This document shows positions 18,765 to 28,169 of a DNA stretch of 64,000 nt, piece after piece. Source of the stretch: Pseudohalioglobus lutimaris (lineage in GTDB: Bacteria > Pseudomonadota > Gammaproteobacteria > Pseudomonadales > Halieaceae); NCBI RefSeq assembly GCF_002866825.1, contig NZ_PKUS01000032.1:1-64000 (forward strand), given 5' to 3'. Within the stretch, counting starts at the first letter, position 1. Each line of letters opens with the position of its first letter. The notes beneath the pieces are model-generated. The model had not been told where the DNA came from, ran no database searches, and was given only the letters and a program-made list of their open reading frames with translations. Made by a program: the position numbers and the translations under genes.

Positions 18765-20287
18765 GTACGCGTTACTTTGTACCTCGGGATACCACCGCAC
18801 TGGCTGTCGGGGCCGAGAGTGTGGCCCGGGCACTGGCAGCGGTGTTGCAGGGCCGTGATGATGTCACACTGGTGCGCAACGGATCGCGCGGTGCGTTCTG
18901 GCTGGAGCCGTTGCTGGAGATAGAGCGTGACGGTCAACGCGTCGGGTTCGGCCCGGTTTCCGCCGCTGAAGTGCCAGGCATTGTCGAACTCGACACGCAG
19001 GCATGGGCAAGCCATCCACTTTGTCTGGGTGATCTGCAGGAGCACCCCTGGTTTGCCGGTCAGCAGCGCCTGACCTTTGCCCGCGCGGGGCTCGACGACC
19101 CACTGTGCCTGGAGTCCTACCTTGCTCGCCATGGTTTCGATGGTCTTGAGCACGCTGTACACCTGCCTGCTGAAGATATCGTCGATGAAATTACCCGCTC
19201 AGGCCTGCGCGGTCGCGGCGGCGCCGCGTTTCCCGCGGGCGTTAAGTGGCAGACCGTACTGGCCGCGCAGGGCGATGAAAAATACATTGTTTGCAATGCC
19301 GATGAAGGTGACTCAGGGACCTTTGCCGACCGTCTGTTGATGGAGGCCGATCCGTACCAATTGATCGAGGGCATAGTCATCGCCGGTCTGGCGGTGGGTG
19401 CGCAGCGCGGTTTTATCTACCTTCGCTCGGAGTATCCGCGGGCCTGGGAGGTGATGCATACAGCGATTGCCAAGGCAGAGGCAGCGGGCTACCTGGGCGA
19501 AAGTGTCTGTGACACTGACCACCGCTTCCAACTTGAGCTGCGCCTGGGCGCCGGCGCCTATATCTGTGGCGAAGAGACCGCGCTGCTGGAGAGTCTGGAG
19601 GGTCGTCGTGGGCTGGTGCGCGCCAAACCGCCGTTGCCCGCCCATGAGGGACTCTTCGGCCAGCCCACGGTCGTTAACAATGTGCTTACACTGGCGGCAG
19701 CGGCCAGTATTATGGCCGACGGCGCCCAGGCCTACGCCGCCCTGGGTGAAGGGCGTTCGCGGGGCACGCTGACCCTGCAACTGGCGGGCAATATAAGCCG
19801 GGGCGGCCTGGTGGAGATTCCCTACGGACTGAGTTTGCGCCAGGTCGTCGAACAGTTCGGCGGCGGCACTCGTTCCGGGCGCCCCATGCGCGCGATGCAG
19901 GTAGGTGGGCCGCTGGGCGCTTACCTTCCCGAACCCCTGTGGGATACGCCGCTGGATTACGAGGCCTTTGCCGCGATGGGCGGCATGTTGGGGCATGGCG
20001 GGGTGGTTGTGTTCGACGACACCGTGGACATGGCAGCCCAGGCACGCTTCGCCATGGCATTCTGTGCTGCTGAATCCTGCGGTAAGTGCACACCATGTCG
20101 GGTGGGCTCGGTGCGCGGTCTGGAGGTGATTGACAAGATCATCGCCAGGGATGATACGGATACGCAGCTGGCGCTGCTTAACGACCTTTGCGACACCATG
20201 GAATCGGCGTCCCTGTGCGCTATGGGCGGGCTTACTCCGCTCCCCGTGCGCAGCGCCCTGCAGTACTTTCCCGAAGATTTTCACTGA
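18761..20287 (+). CDS. fdsB: NAD-dependent formate dehydrogenase beta subunit
   Basis: FdsB (508 aa) is the NuoF-like diaphorase subunit that binds FMN, NAD+ and a [4Fe-4S] cluster and passes electrons from the Mo subunit to NAD+. An N-terminal thioredoxin-like domain is followed by the FMN/NAD region with GLRGRGGAAFPAGVKW and YIVCNADEGDSGTFADR. ICGEETALLESLEG and the cluster motif ESCGKCTPCRVG lie further on. Fusion of a NuoE-like N-terminal segment to NuoF is usual in this subunit. It overlaps fdsG by 4 bases and is 12 bases from fdsA. Confidence 0.97.
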   Translation: MSTRYFVPRDTTALAVGAESVARALAAVLQGRDDVTLVRNGSRGAFWLEPLLEIERDGQRVGFGPVSAAEVPGIVELDTQAWASHPLCLGDLQEHPWFAGQQRLTFARAGLDDPLCLESYLARHGFDGLEHAVHLPAEDIVDEITRSGLRGRGGAAFPAGVKWQTVLAAQGDEKYIVCNADEGDSGTFADRLLMEADPYQLIEGIVIAGLAVGAQRGFIYLRSEYPRAWEVMHTAIAKAEAAGYLGESVCDTDHRFQLELRLGAGAYICGEETALLESLEGRRGLVRAKPPLPAHEGLFGQPTVVNNVLTLAAAASIMADGAQAYAALGEGRSRGTLTLQLAGNISRGGLVEIPYGLSLRQVVEQFGGGTRSGRPMRAMQVGGPLGAYLPEPLWDTPLDYEAFAAMGGMLGHGGVVVFDDTVDMAAQARFAMAFCAAESCGKCTPCRVGSVRGLEVIDKIIARDDTDTQLALLNDLCDTMESASLCAMGGLTPLPVRSALQYFPEDFH

Positions 20288-20299
20288 GGCGGCTCGCTT

Positions 20300-23149
20300 A
20301 TGCTGCAGTACTACGAACCACAGAAGGATTTCGGCACGCCGGCGGTGCAGTCGGAATCGTCGGTTAACCTGATAGTAGACGGCGTTGCAATGTCTGTCCC
20401 CGCTGGCACCTCGGTGATGCGTGCTGCGGCCCTGGCCGGCATCAAGGTTCCCCGGCTCTGTGCGACCGACTCTCTGGATACCTTCGGCTCCTGTCGCGTC
20501 TGCCTGGTTGAGATTGCCGGTCGCAAAGGCTACCCCGCATCCTGCACGACACCGGTGGAAGAGGGTATGCAGGTGGAAACCCAGACGCCGGCCCTGGCCA
20601 GTTTGCGCCGGGGCGTGATGGAGCTGTATATCTCCGACCACCCGCTGGACTGCCTCACCTGCCCCACAAACGGTGACTGTGAACTGCAGGATACGGCAGG
20701 TGAAGTGGGCCTGCGTGATGTGCGCTATGGTTTCGCCGGCGCCAATCACCTGGATGCAGAGAAGGATGAGAGCAACCCTTACTTCACCTTCGACCCGTCC
20801 AAATGCATTGTCTGCTCGCGCTGCGTGCGCGCCTGCGAGGAAATCCAGGGCACCTTTGCGCTGACCATTGAAGGGCGCGGCTTCGATTCAAAAGTGAGTG
20901 CCGGCGGCAAGGATTTCATTGACTCGGAGTGTGTCTCCTGTGGTGCCTGCGTCGACGCATGTCCCACCGCCACGCTGACCGAGAACAGCATTATTGCCAC
21001 GGGCATCCCCGGACACACCGAGATCACCACCTGTGCCTACTGCGGTGTCGGCTGCGGCTTTCGAGCGGAGATGCGTGGCAACACGGTGGTGCGTATGACA
21101 CCGTGGAAAGACGGCAAGGCCAACGAGGGCCACGCCTGCGTAAAAGGGCGCTTCGCTTTTGGTTATGCCACTCATCCTGATCGCATCACTACACCAATGA
21201 TAAGAGACAGCATTGACCAGCCCTGGCGCGTGGTCAGTTGGGATGAGGCGGTTACCTTTGCTGCGCAACGTTTTCGCCAGATTCAGTCTGAATACGGGCG
21301 CAACAGTATTGGCGCGATCAGTTCGAGCCGCTGTACCAATGAAGAGGTCTACCTGGTACAGAAACTAGTACGCGCGGGCTTTGGCAACAACAATATAGAT
21401 ACCTGTGCCCGGGTGTGTCACTCGCCCACGGGCTACGGATTAAAAACCACGCTGGGTGAATCCGCCGGTACACAGACATTTGCTTCAGTTGATGAAGCCG
21501 ACGTAATCCTGGTGATGGGTGCCAATCCTACCGAGGCGCATCCGGTGTTTGGTTCGCGATTGAAGCGACGTCTGCGTCAGGGTGCGCAACTGATTGTGAT
21601 AGATCCACGCAAGATTGAGTTGGTTGATGCGCCGCATATACGTGCAGACTATCATTTGCCGGTCAATCCAGGCGCTAATGTGGCAGTGCTCAACGCACTG
21701 GCGCACGTGATTCTGACCGAAAACCTGCAGGACCAGGCGTTTATTGACCAGCGTTGCGAGGCCGATGCATTCAAGGAATGGTGTGAGTTTATTCGCGCCG
21801 CGCACAACTCCCCCGAAGCGCTGGCGGATGCAACGGGAGTTGATCCGCAAGCCTTGCGCGCGGCGGCGCGACTCTACGCGAACGCTGGAAATGCCGCGAT
21901 CTACTATGGCCTTGGCGTAACCGAGCACAGCCAGGGATCTACCGCCGTGATGGGTATCGCCAACCTCGCCATGCTCACCGGTAATCTCGGTAGGGAAGGC
22001 GTGGGCGTCAACCCCCTGCGCGGGCAGAACAACGTACAGGGTGCCTGTGACATGGGCTCCTTTCCCCACGAGCTGCCCGGCTACCGTCACCTCATGGATG
22101 CCGCAACGCGGGCCATATTTGAGGATGACTGGCATGTAGAATTGGACCCTGAGCCAGGCATGCGCATACCCAACATGTTTGACGCCGCGGTGGACGGCGA
22201 ATTTCGCGGGCTGTACTGCCAGGGCGAGGACGTGGCCCAGTCCGACCCGAATACACAGCACGTCCAGGCGGCCCTGCGCTCGCTGGATTGCCTGGTGGTA
22301 CAAGATATTTTCCTCAATGAGACCGCCAAGTTCGCCCACGTATTTCTGCCGGGCGCGTCCTTTCTCGAAAAAGACGGCACCTTCATCAATGCGGAACGTC
22401 GTATTTCCCGGGTGCGTAAGGTGATGCCATCGCTCTCCGGTAAAGCTGACTGGGAGGCCACGCTGGCCTTTGCTAACGCCCTGGGTTGCGAGATGTCCTA
22501 TGAGCATCCTGCACAGATCATGGATGAGATCGCCCGGCTCACGCCCGCCTTTGCCGGTGTCAGTTATGCATTGCTGGACGAGCAGGGCAGCGTGCAATGG
22601 CCCTGTAATGCCAGTTCTCCCAAAGGGACGCCCACCATGCACGTGGACAGCTTTGTGCGCGGGCAGGGGTATTTCGCGGTCACGGAATATGTGCCCACGG
22701 ACGAACGCGCCAACCGGCGTTTTCCGCTGCTGCTAACCACCGGTCGCATCCTCAGCCAATACAATGTTGGCGCCCAGACGCGGCGTACGGATAATACGCT
22801 GTGGCATCAGGAGGACCTGCTGGAGATTCACGCCCACGATGCGCAGGAGCGCGGTATTGATGACGGTGACTGGGTGGGTATACAGAGCCGCACGGGCAGC
22901 ACGGTGTTGCGCGCTGCAATTTCATCCAGGGTTAAACCCGGTGTGGTCTATACCACCTTCCATCACCCGTTATCCGGCACCAATGTGGTGACCACGGAAA
23001 ACTCCGACTGGGCAACAAACTGCCCCGAGTACAAGGTCACTGCGGTGCAGGCCAGCAAAGTCAGTGAGCCCTCCGCCTGGCAGGCCCGACAGCAGCAGTT
23101 TGATCAACGCCAGCGGCAATTGTTGTCCGGGGCGACGGTGGATGGTTGA
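20300..23149 (+). CDS. fdsA: NAD-dependent formate dehydrogenase alpha (molybdenum) subunit
   Basis: FdsA (949 aa) is the catalytic subunit that oxidises formate to CO2 at a bis-MGD molybdenum centre. Domains in order: a [2Fe-2S] ferredoxin domain (CRVCLVEIAGRKGYPASC), a His-Cys cluster segment (HPLDCLTCPTNGDC), two [4Fe-4S] motifs (CIVCSRCVRAC, CVSCGACVDAC), the CAYCGVGCGF cluster at the start of the molybdopterin domain, and the C-terminal MopB segment. The Mo ligand is Cys373 in ARVCHSPTGYG, not selenocysteine, followed by the conserved His. The fdhD ATG lies inside its last codons. Length matches Fds-type enzymes. Confidence 0.97.
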   Translation: MLQYYEPQKDFGTPAVQSESSVNLIVDGVAMSVPAGTSVMRAAALAGIKVPRLCATDSLDTFGSCRVCLVEIAGRKGYPASCTTPVEEGMQVETQTPALASLRRGVMELYISDHPLDCLTCPTNGDCELQDTAGEVGLRDVRYGFAGANHLDAEKDESNPYFTFDPSKCIVCSRCVRACEEIQGTFALTIEGRGFDSKVSAGGKDFIDSECVSCGACVDACPTATLTENSIIATGIPGHTEITTCAYCGVGCGFRAEMRGNTVVRMTPWKDGKANEGHACVKGRFAFGYATHPDRITTPMIRDSIDQPWRVVSWDEAVTFAAQRFRQIQSEYGRNSIGAISSSRCTNEEVYLVQKLVRAGFGNNNIDTCARVCHSPTGYGLKTTLGESAGTQTFASVDEADVILVMGANPTEAHPVFGSRLKRRLRQGAQLIVIDPRKIELVDAPHIRADYHLPVNPGANVAVLNALAHVILTENLQDQAFIDQRCEADAFKEWCEFIRAAHNSPEALADATGVDPQALRAAARLYANAGNAAIYYGLGVTEHSQGSTAVMGIANLAMLTGNLGREGVGVNPLRGQNNVQGACDMGSFPHELPGYRHLMDAATRAIFEDDWHVELDPEPGMRIPNMFDAAVDGEFRGLYCQGEDVAQSDPNTQHVQAALRSLDCLVVQDIFLNETAKFAHVFLPGASFLEKDGTFINAERRISRVRKVMPSLSGKADWEATLAFANALGCEMSYEHPAQIMDEIARLTPAFAGVSYALLDEQGSVQWPCNASSPKGTPTMHVDSFVRGQGYFAVTEYVPTDERANRRFPLLLTTGRILSQYNVGAQTRRTDNTLWHQEDLLEIHAHDAQERGIDDGDWVGIQSRTGSTVLRAAISSRVKPGVVYTTFHHPLSGTNVVTTENSDWATNCPEYKVTAVQASKVSEPSAWQARQQQFDQRQRQLLSGATVDG

Positions 23150-23930
23150 ACGCACCGTTACGGTCTCCCGCCGCGTCTGGTGCTCAGGCGAGCAGACACA
23201 GGACCGCGACAGCGTGGTTGTGGAGGTCCCCGTGGCACTGGTCTATAACGGCCTATCGCACGCGGTGATGATGGCGACGCCTGCTGACCTCGAGGACCTC
23301 GCTCTCGGTTTCAGCCTGTCCGAGGGTCTGCTTCGGGAGCCGGGCCAGCTGCTGGGTATGGAAGTGCTCGTGCGCGAACAGGGTATTGAAGTTGCGATGG
23401 AAATTACCGGTGAGCCTTTTGCTGCATTGAAGCAACGTCGGCGTAATCTCACCGGGCGCAGCGGCTGCGGCCTATGTGGGGTGGCATCACTGGAGCAGGC
23501 CGTACCGGCCCCCGTGCAGGTAACTGCCGGGGTCAGGATGAGCCACGGATCTTTGCAGAGGGCGTTGACAGGCCTGGCGCAGGTGCAGGAGTTGAAGCAA
23601 CTGACCGGCGGCGTGCACGGCGCTGCCTGGTGCAATGCGCAGGGCGAGATCCTGCTGTTGCGCGAGGATGTGGGCCGACACAATGCCCTGGATAAGTTGC
23701 TGGGTGCCCTGGCGGGCGTCGTTCCAGAGCCCGGCTTTGTGTTGCTGACCAGTCGAATCGGCTACGAAATGGTGGCCAAGGCTGCAGCCTGCAATGTGCC
23801 GGTACTGGCCGCGGTGTCTGCGCCTACATCGCTGGCGGTAGAGCAGGCAGTTTCTGCAGGTATAACCCTGGTAGGCTTTGTGCAGCCCGGCAGGCAGGTC
23901 GTGTATACCGGTGAGCAGCGAATTCAATAG
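23142..23930 (+). CDS. fdhD: FdhD sulfurtransferase for formate dehydrogenase
   Basis: FdhD (262 aa) transfers sulfur from a cysteine desulfurase to the molybdenum cofactor, which formate dehydrogenase needs for activity. It is the fdsC position of the canonical fdsGBACD order. The catalytic pair is in RSGCGLCGV, followed by LREDVGRHNALDKLLG and the SRIGYEMVAKAA segment of the Moco pocket. The ATG at 23142 overlaps the fdsA stop by 8 bases. A longer upstream frame inside fdsA is not likely to be used. Confidence 0.96.
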   Translation: MVERTVTVSRRVWCSGEQTQDRDSVVVEVPVALVYNGLSHAVMMATPADLEDLALGFSLSEGLLREPGQLLGMEVLVREQGIEVAMEITGEPFAALKQRRRNLTGRSGCGLCGVASLEQAVPAPVQVTAGVRMSHGSLQRALTGLAQVQELKQLTGGVHGAAWCNAQGEILLLREDVGRHNALDKLLGALAGVVPEPGFVLLTSRIGYEMVAKAAACNVPVLAAVSAPTSLAVEQAVSAGITLVGFVQPGRQVVYTGEQRIQ

Positions 23931-23940
23931 CGAGGTAAAG

Positions 23941-24165
23941 ATGACGAGGCGGCAAAGTGAGCAGAGTGAGCACCTGGTGAAGATGGCCAACCAGATTGCG
24001 TTGAACTTCGGTGAGCAACGTGATCTAAAGCAGGCAGCGCAGCACACCGGCGAGCACTTGGACAGGTTCTGGACCCGCGCCATGCGCGAGCAATTGTCGG
24101 CCTATGCCGCCTCGGGGGGAGCGCAATTGTCTCCCGCGGTACGACTGCTGTTTTCCGTGGAATGA
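23941..24165 (+). CDS. fdsD: formate dehydrogenase delta subunit
   Basis: FdsD is a 74-aa helical protein that ends canonical fds operons and is needed for, or copurifies with, active FDH in several bacteria. The segments HLVKMANQIALNFG and HLDRFWTRAMREQL are typical of the family. The ATG follows GAGGTAAAG with a short spacing. It sits 10 bases after fdhD and completes the operon. Confidence 0.93.
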   Translation: MTRRQSEQSEHLVKMANQIALNFGEQRDLKQAAQHTGEHLDRFWTRAMREQLSAYAASGGAQLSPAVRLLFSVE

Positions 24166-24188
24166 AATGAGCGATGGAGCACAAACCT

Positions 24189-24917
24189 ATGACCACTGAT
24201 TTTACCCGGGCCTATGTCGCCTGCCTTGCTATCGCATTGCTTCTGCTTTCGCCGCTGCGTGTCAGCGCAGAGGAACCGCAGCCGCAGCTTCGCGTCAGTG
24301 GCCAGGCCGAACGCGCCATGGCGGCGGATATGGCTGTACTGCAGCTGACGGTTACCCGGGAAGCGGAGACCGCCAGGGCCGCCCTGGACGCGAACTCCGC
24401 GGCGATGGCCGAGGTAATCAAGGCGATGGGTGAAGCGGGTATCGACCAGCGTGACCTGCAGACGGCAAACTTCTCCATACAGCCTCGCTATATCTACCCC
24501 AAGCCACGCAACGAGCAGCCGCCGAAAATCGTCGGCTACACCGTGCGTAACAGTCTCACGGTGCGCGTACGCGAGTTAGCCAGGCTGGGTAGCCTGCTGG
24601 ACCAATCCGTGAGTCTTGGTGTCAATGAGGGTGGTAGTGTGAGCTTCACCAACGACGACCCGAGTGAGGTGCTGGCCGCGGCACGGACCGCCGCCGTCCA
24701 GGATGCCCTGGCCAGGGCTGAGACGCTGGCGCGGGCGGCCGGTGTGAAACTTGGCGAGATTCTGGAAATTTCCGAGCAAACCCAAAATCCGCAGCCGCGG
24801 CCCTACAGGGCGGAGCGTGCCATGATGGCCGATGCCGCGGCCGGCGCCGTGCCGGTGGCCGCGGGTGAGAACAGCTACCGGGTTGTGGTGCATATCAGTA
24901 TCGCAATTGATCAATAG
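24189..24917 (+). CDS. SIMPL domain protein (DUF541), periplasmic
   Basis: This 242-aa secreted protein has a signal peptide (YVACLAIALLLLSPLRVSA, cleavage before EEPQP) and a SIMPL/DUF541 domain. LRVSGQAERAMAADMAVLQL and GYTVRNSLTVRVRELARLG are diagnostic. Family members include E. coli YggE and BP26; roles in oxidative stress have been suggested, but the biochemical function is unclear. GGAG before the ATG at 24189 favours it over ATG 24174. It follows fdsD by 23 bases and may share its transcript. Confidence 0.9.
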   Translation: MTTDFTRAYVACLAIALLLLSPLRVSAEEPQPQLRVSGQAERAMAADMAVLQLTVTREAETARAALDANSAAMAEVIKAMGEAGIDQRDLQTANFSIQPRYIYPKPRNEQPPKIVGYTVRNSLTVRVRELARLGSLLDQSVSLGVNEGGSVSFTNDDPSEVLAAARTAAVQDALARAETLARAAGVKLGEILEISEQTQNPQPRPYRAERAMMADAAAGAVPVAAGENSYRVVVHISIAIDQ

Positions 24918-24975
24918 TCGCTAATTCGATCCAGATCAATAACAATGGCTGCAGGCAAAGTCACAATGTGCAGCT

Positions 24976-26457
24976 ATGGGTATTGAGATAGACCAGACTG
25001 AGTTCAACGATCAGGATTTCCTGGCGTTTCGCGCCGGTCTGGAAGAAAACATGCAGGCGCTGGGGGATCTTCTGCAGCGCCCGGGTTTTGGTGAGGGCGC
25101 AGGTTCCCTGGGCGCAGAACTGGAAATGTATATCGTCGATAACGACGGTTATCCGCTGTATGCCAACCAGGAGATCCTCGAAGACGCCGCCGATCCCTCC
25201 CTTACGCTTGAGCTCAATCGCTATAACCTGGAGTTTAATCTTCCGCCTTTTGCGCTGGACGATAATCCCTTTTTCTCAACCGAACAAACCATCGTAGAGG
25301 GGGTCAGGCGCCTGGGCGAGGTAGCAGCCCGGCGGGGTGGTCGTATTGTGCCCATCGGTATTCTTCCCACGCTGCGCGAGACCGATTTTGGCAGCCACTG
25401 CATCACCGACCGACGGCGTTACCATGCGCTGGTAAAGCAGCTGATAGAGCGACGCGGTGACCGCTTCCACATTGATATCAATGGCGTGGAACCACTGAAG
25501 CTGGCAATGCGCGACATCACCCTGGAGGGCGCTAATACTTCTTTCCAGGTGCACTACCGGGTCACACCGCAGGCCTACGCCGATACGTTTAATGCCATCC
25601 AGTTGATGACTCCGCTGGCGGTCGCTCTCGCAGCAAACTCCCCTGGACTGTTTGGGCATTCCCTGTGGCAGGAAACCCGCATTCCCCTGTTCAAACAATC
25701 CATTGATACGCGGCACGTGGACCCCTATGGGTGGAACGAACCGGCCCGGGTGAGCTTTGGCCAGGGCTGGGCAAGAGCGGGTGCTGAGGAACTGTTTCGG
25801 GAGGTGGTGCGTATTTACCCGCCGCTGCTGCCGCTTTGCAATGGAAGTACGGCGGCTGAAGAGATAGCGGCAGGCAAGGTGCCGACTCTGGCGGAACTGC
25901 GGCTGCACCAGAGTACCGTCTGGCTGTGGAATCGCCCGATTTATGACGATGCAGATGGCGGCCACCTGCGGATCGAGATGCGCGCGTTGCCCGCGGGCCC
26001 CAGCGCTGTCGATATGGTGGCCAACGCGGCCTTTCTGATTGGTGCAGCGGAAGGCATACGCCCGCAGCTGAATCAGCTGTTACCCGCGATACCGTTCCAC
26101 AATGCGGAGTACAATTTCTACCGCGCTGCCCAGCACGGGCTGGAAGCGCAACTGGTCTGGCCCGAACTGGATCAGTCCGGGTTTCGCGAGCAGCCCATCA
26201 CCGGTGTGATCGAGCGCATGCTGCCAGTCGCCAGGTCGGGGCTGGTTGCTATCGGCGTGAGCAATGCCGAGATTGACCGTTATCTCGGCGTAATCGAAGC
26301 GCGCCTGGAAAGCCGCCAGTCCGGTGCAGTCTGGCAGCAGCGCAAGTTACAAAAACTGAAACAGCAAATGTCGACTGAGCGCGCTTTACATGAACTCCTG
26401 GAGAACTTTATCGGCCTGAGCGCAGAAAACCTGCCCGTGGCCCAGTGGCCTTTATGA
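24976..26457 (+). CDS. GCS2-like carboxylate-amine ligase
   Basis: This 493-aa protein resembles the glutamate-cysteine ligase GCS2 / carboxylate-amine ligase group. ATP/Mg-binding acids are visible in GSLGAELEMYIVD and the LELNRYNLEFNLPPF segment, with ETRIPLFKQSIDTRH and MRALPAGPSAVDMVAN further on. It is longer than YbdK-type proteins (about 370 aa), and the amino acid acceptor is not known, so glutathione synthesis should not be assumed. Its stop overlaps the ATG of a zinc amidohydrolase-type gene (ATGA), suggesting that a ligase and a hydrolase act on the same amide. Confidence 0.85.
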   Translation: MGIEIDQTEFNDQDFLAFRAGLEENMQALGDLLQRPGFGEGAGSLGAELEMYIVDNDGYPLYANQEILEDAADPSLTLELNRYNLEFNLPPFALDDNPFFSTEQTIVEGVRRLGEVAARRGGRIVPIGILPTLRETDFGSHCITDRRRYHALVKQLIERRGDRFHIDINGVEPLKLAMRDITLEGANTSFQVHYRVTPQAYADTFNAIQLMTPLAVALAANSPGLFGHSLWQETRIPLFKQSIDTRHVDPYGWNEPARVSFGQGWARAGAEELFREVVRIYPPLLPLCNGSTAAEEIAAGKVPTLAELRLHQSTVWLWNRPIYDDADGGHLRIEMRALPAGPSAVDMVANAAFLIGAAEGIRPQLNQLLPAIPFHNAEYNFYRAAQHGLEAQLVWPELDQSGFREQPITGVIERMLPVARSGLVAIGVSNAEIDRYLGVIEARLESRQSGAVWQQRKLQKLKQQMSTERALHELLENFIGLSAENLPVAQWPL

Positions 26458-27488
26458 GAAGATTCAAGTTTGTACGCGACCCCGACCCCAGAGACCTCGG
26501 TTACAACATCGAGGAGTTCCTGCGCTGGATGGACGGCCCCACCTGTTTCCACCTGACCGGCGAGAATACGACTCGCACACGTGCCCTGGTGACCCTGCTG
26601 CATGGCAATGAGCCCTCTGGCACCATCGCTTTGTATCGCTGGCTTAAAAGCGGCAGGCGCCCCGCGACCAATGTCGTATGCCTTGTGGCCTCGGTAGGCG
26701 CTGCGCTGGAGGCTCCCGTGTTCAGTCACCGCATGCTGCCGCGTGCGCGGGATCTCAATCGCTGCTTTCGCCCACCCTATGAAGATGTCCAGGGCGTGTT
26801 GGCCGAGGAGATACTGGAGATCCTTCGTCTGCACAGGCCGGAAGCGGTGATCGATATGCACAACACCTCAGGGTCGGGACCGGCCTTCGGTGTGTGTACG
26901 TTTATGGATCGTCATCACGATGCGCTGGTATCGCTGTTTACCCAGCGCTTGATCGTCTCTGACCTGGGTCTGGGGGCGCTCATGGAAATCAGTGAGGAAG
27001 CCTGTCCCACCGTCACGGTAGAAGTTGGCGGGCGCATGGATGATGAGGCTCACGAACTGGCCTTCGAGGGTATGTGTCGCTATTTTCAGGCCGGGACCGT
27101 GCTCTGCCCTGGCGACACAGACTGGGGGCTGGAGCTATTGCGAGACCCCATTCGTCTGGAACTGAATGAAAATGTCACGCTGACCTACGCCGAAGAGCCC
27201 TGTGACAATTATGACATTACCCTCAAGCCGGATATCGAACACCACAATTTTGGCGGTGTAAAAGCCGATACCTTACTGGGTTGGGCCCGGGGAGCAGAGA
27301 CTCAGCTCTTTACCGCCCTGGACGCAGGCGGCCGCTGCGCGGTCACCAAACTGGTGCGCATCGACAACGGGAAAATGTACCCGGCGCAGCCATTGAAGCT
27401 GTTTATGATTACCAACAATGCGGCCATCGCTCACTCCGACTGCCTGTTCTACGCCGTATCCGACGATGGCTCTACGATTTGTGCCTGA
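26454..27488 (+). CDS. succinylglutamate desuccinylase/aspartoacylase family protein
   Basis: This 344-aa zinc carboxypeptidase-fold hydrolase has the family motif LLHGNEPSGTIALYRW (zinc His and Glu). RDLNRCF (substrate Arg/Asn), VIDMHNTSGSGPAFG (second zinc His region) and TVEVGGRMDDEAHELA (catalytic Glu) follow. Family members cleave N-acyl amino acids or C-terminal amide bonds. It starts within the stop of the upstream ligase-like gene. The substrate is unknown. Confidence 0.88.
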   Translation: MRRFKFVRDPDPRDLGYNIEEFLRWMDGPTCFHLTGENTTRTRALVTLLHGNEPSGTIALYRWLKSGRRPATNVVCLVASVGAALEAPVFSHRMLPRARDLNRCFRPPYEDVQGVLAEEILEILRLHRPEAVIDMHNTSGSGPAFGVCTFMDRHHDALVSLFTQRLIVSDLGLGALMEISEEACPTVTVEVGGRMDDEAHELAFEGMCRYFQAGTVLCPGDTDWGLELLRDPIRLELNENVTLTYAEEPCDNYDITLKPDIEHHNFGGVKADTLLGWARGAETQLFTALDAGGRCAVTKLVRIDNGKMYPAQPLKLFMITNNAAIAHSDCLFYAVSDDGSTICA

Positions 27489-27633
27489 ACGGCCTGGTGG
27501 CGCTGTTCTTGACGACGGTGACACGATAGCGAACGGCCCCACGCTTGGGGTTACAACAACCGGCGTTGCGGAAAACGGCATCAGGCTTTCTCTATGAATT
27601 TTTACCGTTATGTTCCCCAGGGAGTAATAGCAT

Positions 27634-28104
27634 TTGCGTAAAAAAGTTAAATTCTTTGTTTCATATGCCCACGCGAACAGGCAGCTTTCGGACAACTTTC
27701 TAACCAGGTTGTGTGACGTACTGGCACCGTCGAAGAAGCACGATTACGTTCTGTGGAGGGACACAGGATTAGTCGTTGGTGAAGATTGGGAGCAGCAGAT
27801 TCTGAGTGCGAGAGATAGCTGCGACTTCGGCCTGCTTCTGGTCAGCCCTGCGTTCCTGGCATCGAAGTTCATTACCGAGAAGGAGTTACCCGTTTTTGTG
27901 TCCGGTAATAAGCCTTCAATACCGGTAATGCTTCAGCCTGTGGACTTTGCCAGGCATGATCTGAAGGGCCTGGAGAAACGGCAGATATTCAGGCTTGATT
28001 TTGCAGGCTTTACCGAGCCTCGCTCTTACTCCGAATGCAGAAAGCAAAGAAGAGATGATTTCATTCTGGAGTTATTCAGGGCGATTGAAGACAGGTTGGT
28101 ATAG
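27634..28104 (+). CDS. TIR domain protein
   Basis: This is a stand-alone TIR domain of 156 aa with no other domain. Strand A is KFFVSYAHANRQLSDNFL; box 2-like DTGLVVGEDWEQQIL and FGLLLVSPAFLASKF follow. The KFITEKELPVFV segment places Glu84 (or Glu82) where NADase TIRs have their catalytic Glu. Bacterial TIRs of this kind hydrolyse NAD or make cyclic ADP-ribose signals in antiphage defence. The start is TTG at 27634, with GGAG 9 bases upstream. The DNA is visibly less GC-rich than its neighbours. A DUF2130 gene starts 65 bases downstream on the same strand. Confidence 0.88.
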   Translation: MRKKVKFFVSYAHANRQLSDNFLTRLCDVLAPSKKHDYVLWRDTGLVVGEDWEQQILSARDSCDFGLLLVSPAFLASKFITEKELPVFVSGNKPSIPVMLQPVDFARHDLKGLEKRQIFRLDFAGFTEPRSYSECRKQRRDDFILELFRAIEDRLV

Positions 28105-28169
28105 CGTGTGGTGATGCTTCTACCATCAATCATTGACATGCAGTTTTGCCAGAGAGGAGTTAACCGTAA

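Noticed and set aside
19313-20749. 478-codon minus-strand open frame opposite fdsB and fdsA
   Set aside because: Fully covered by two secure genes; codon pattern is that of an antisense GC frame.
21485-22642. 385-codon minus-strand open frame opposite fdsA
   Set aside because: It overlaps the molybdopterin domain of fdsA completely and its translation is rich in His, Gly and Arg with no motif.
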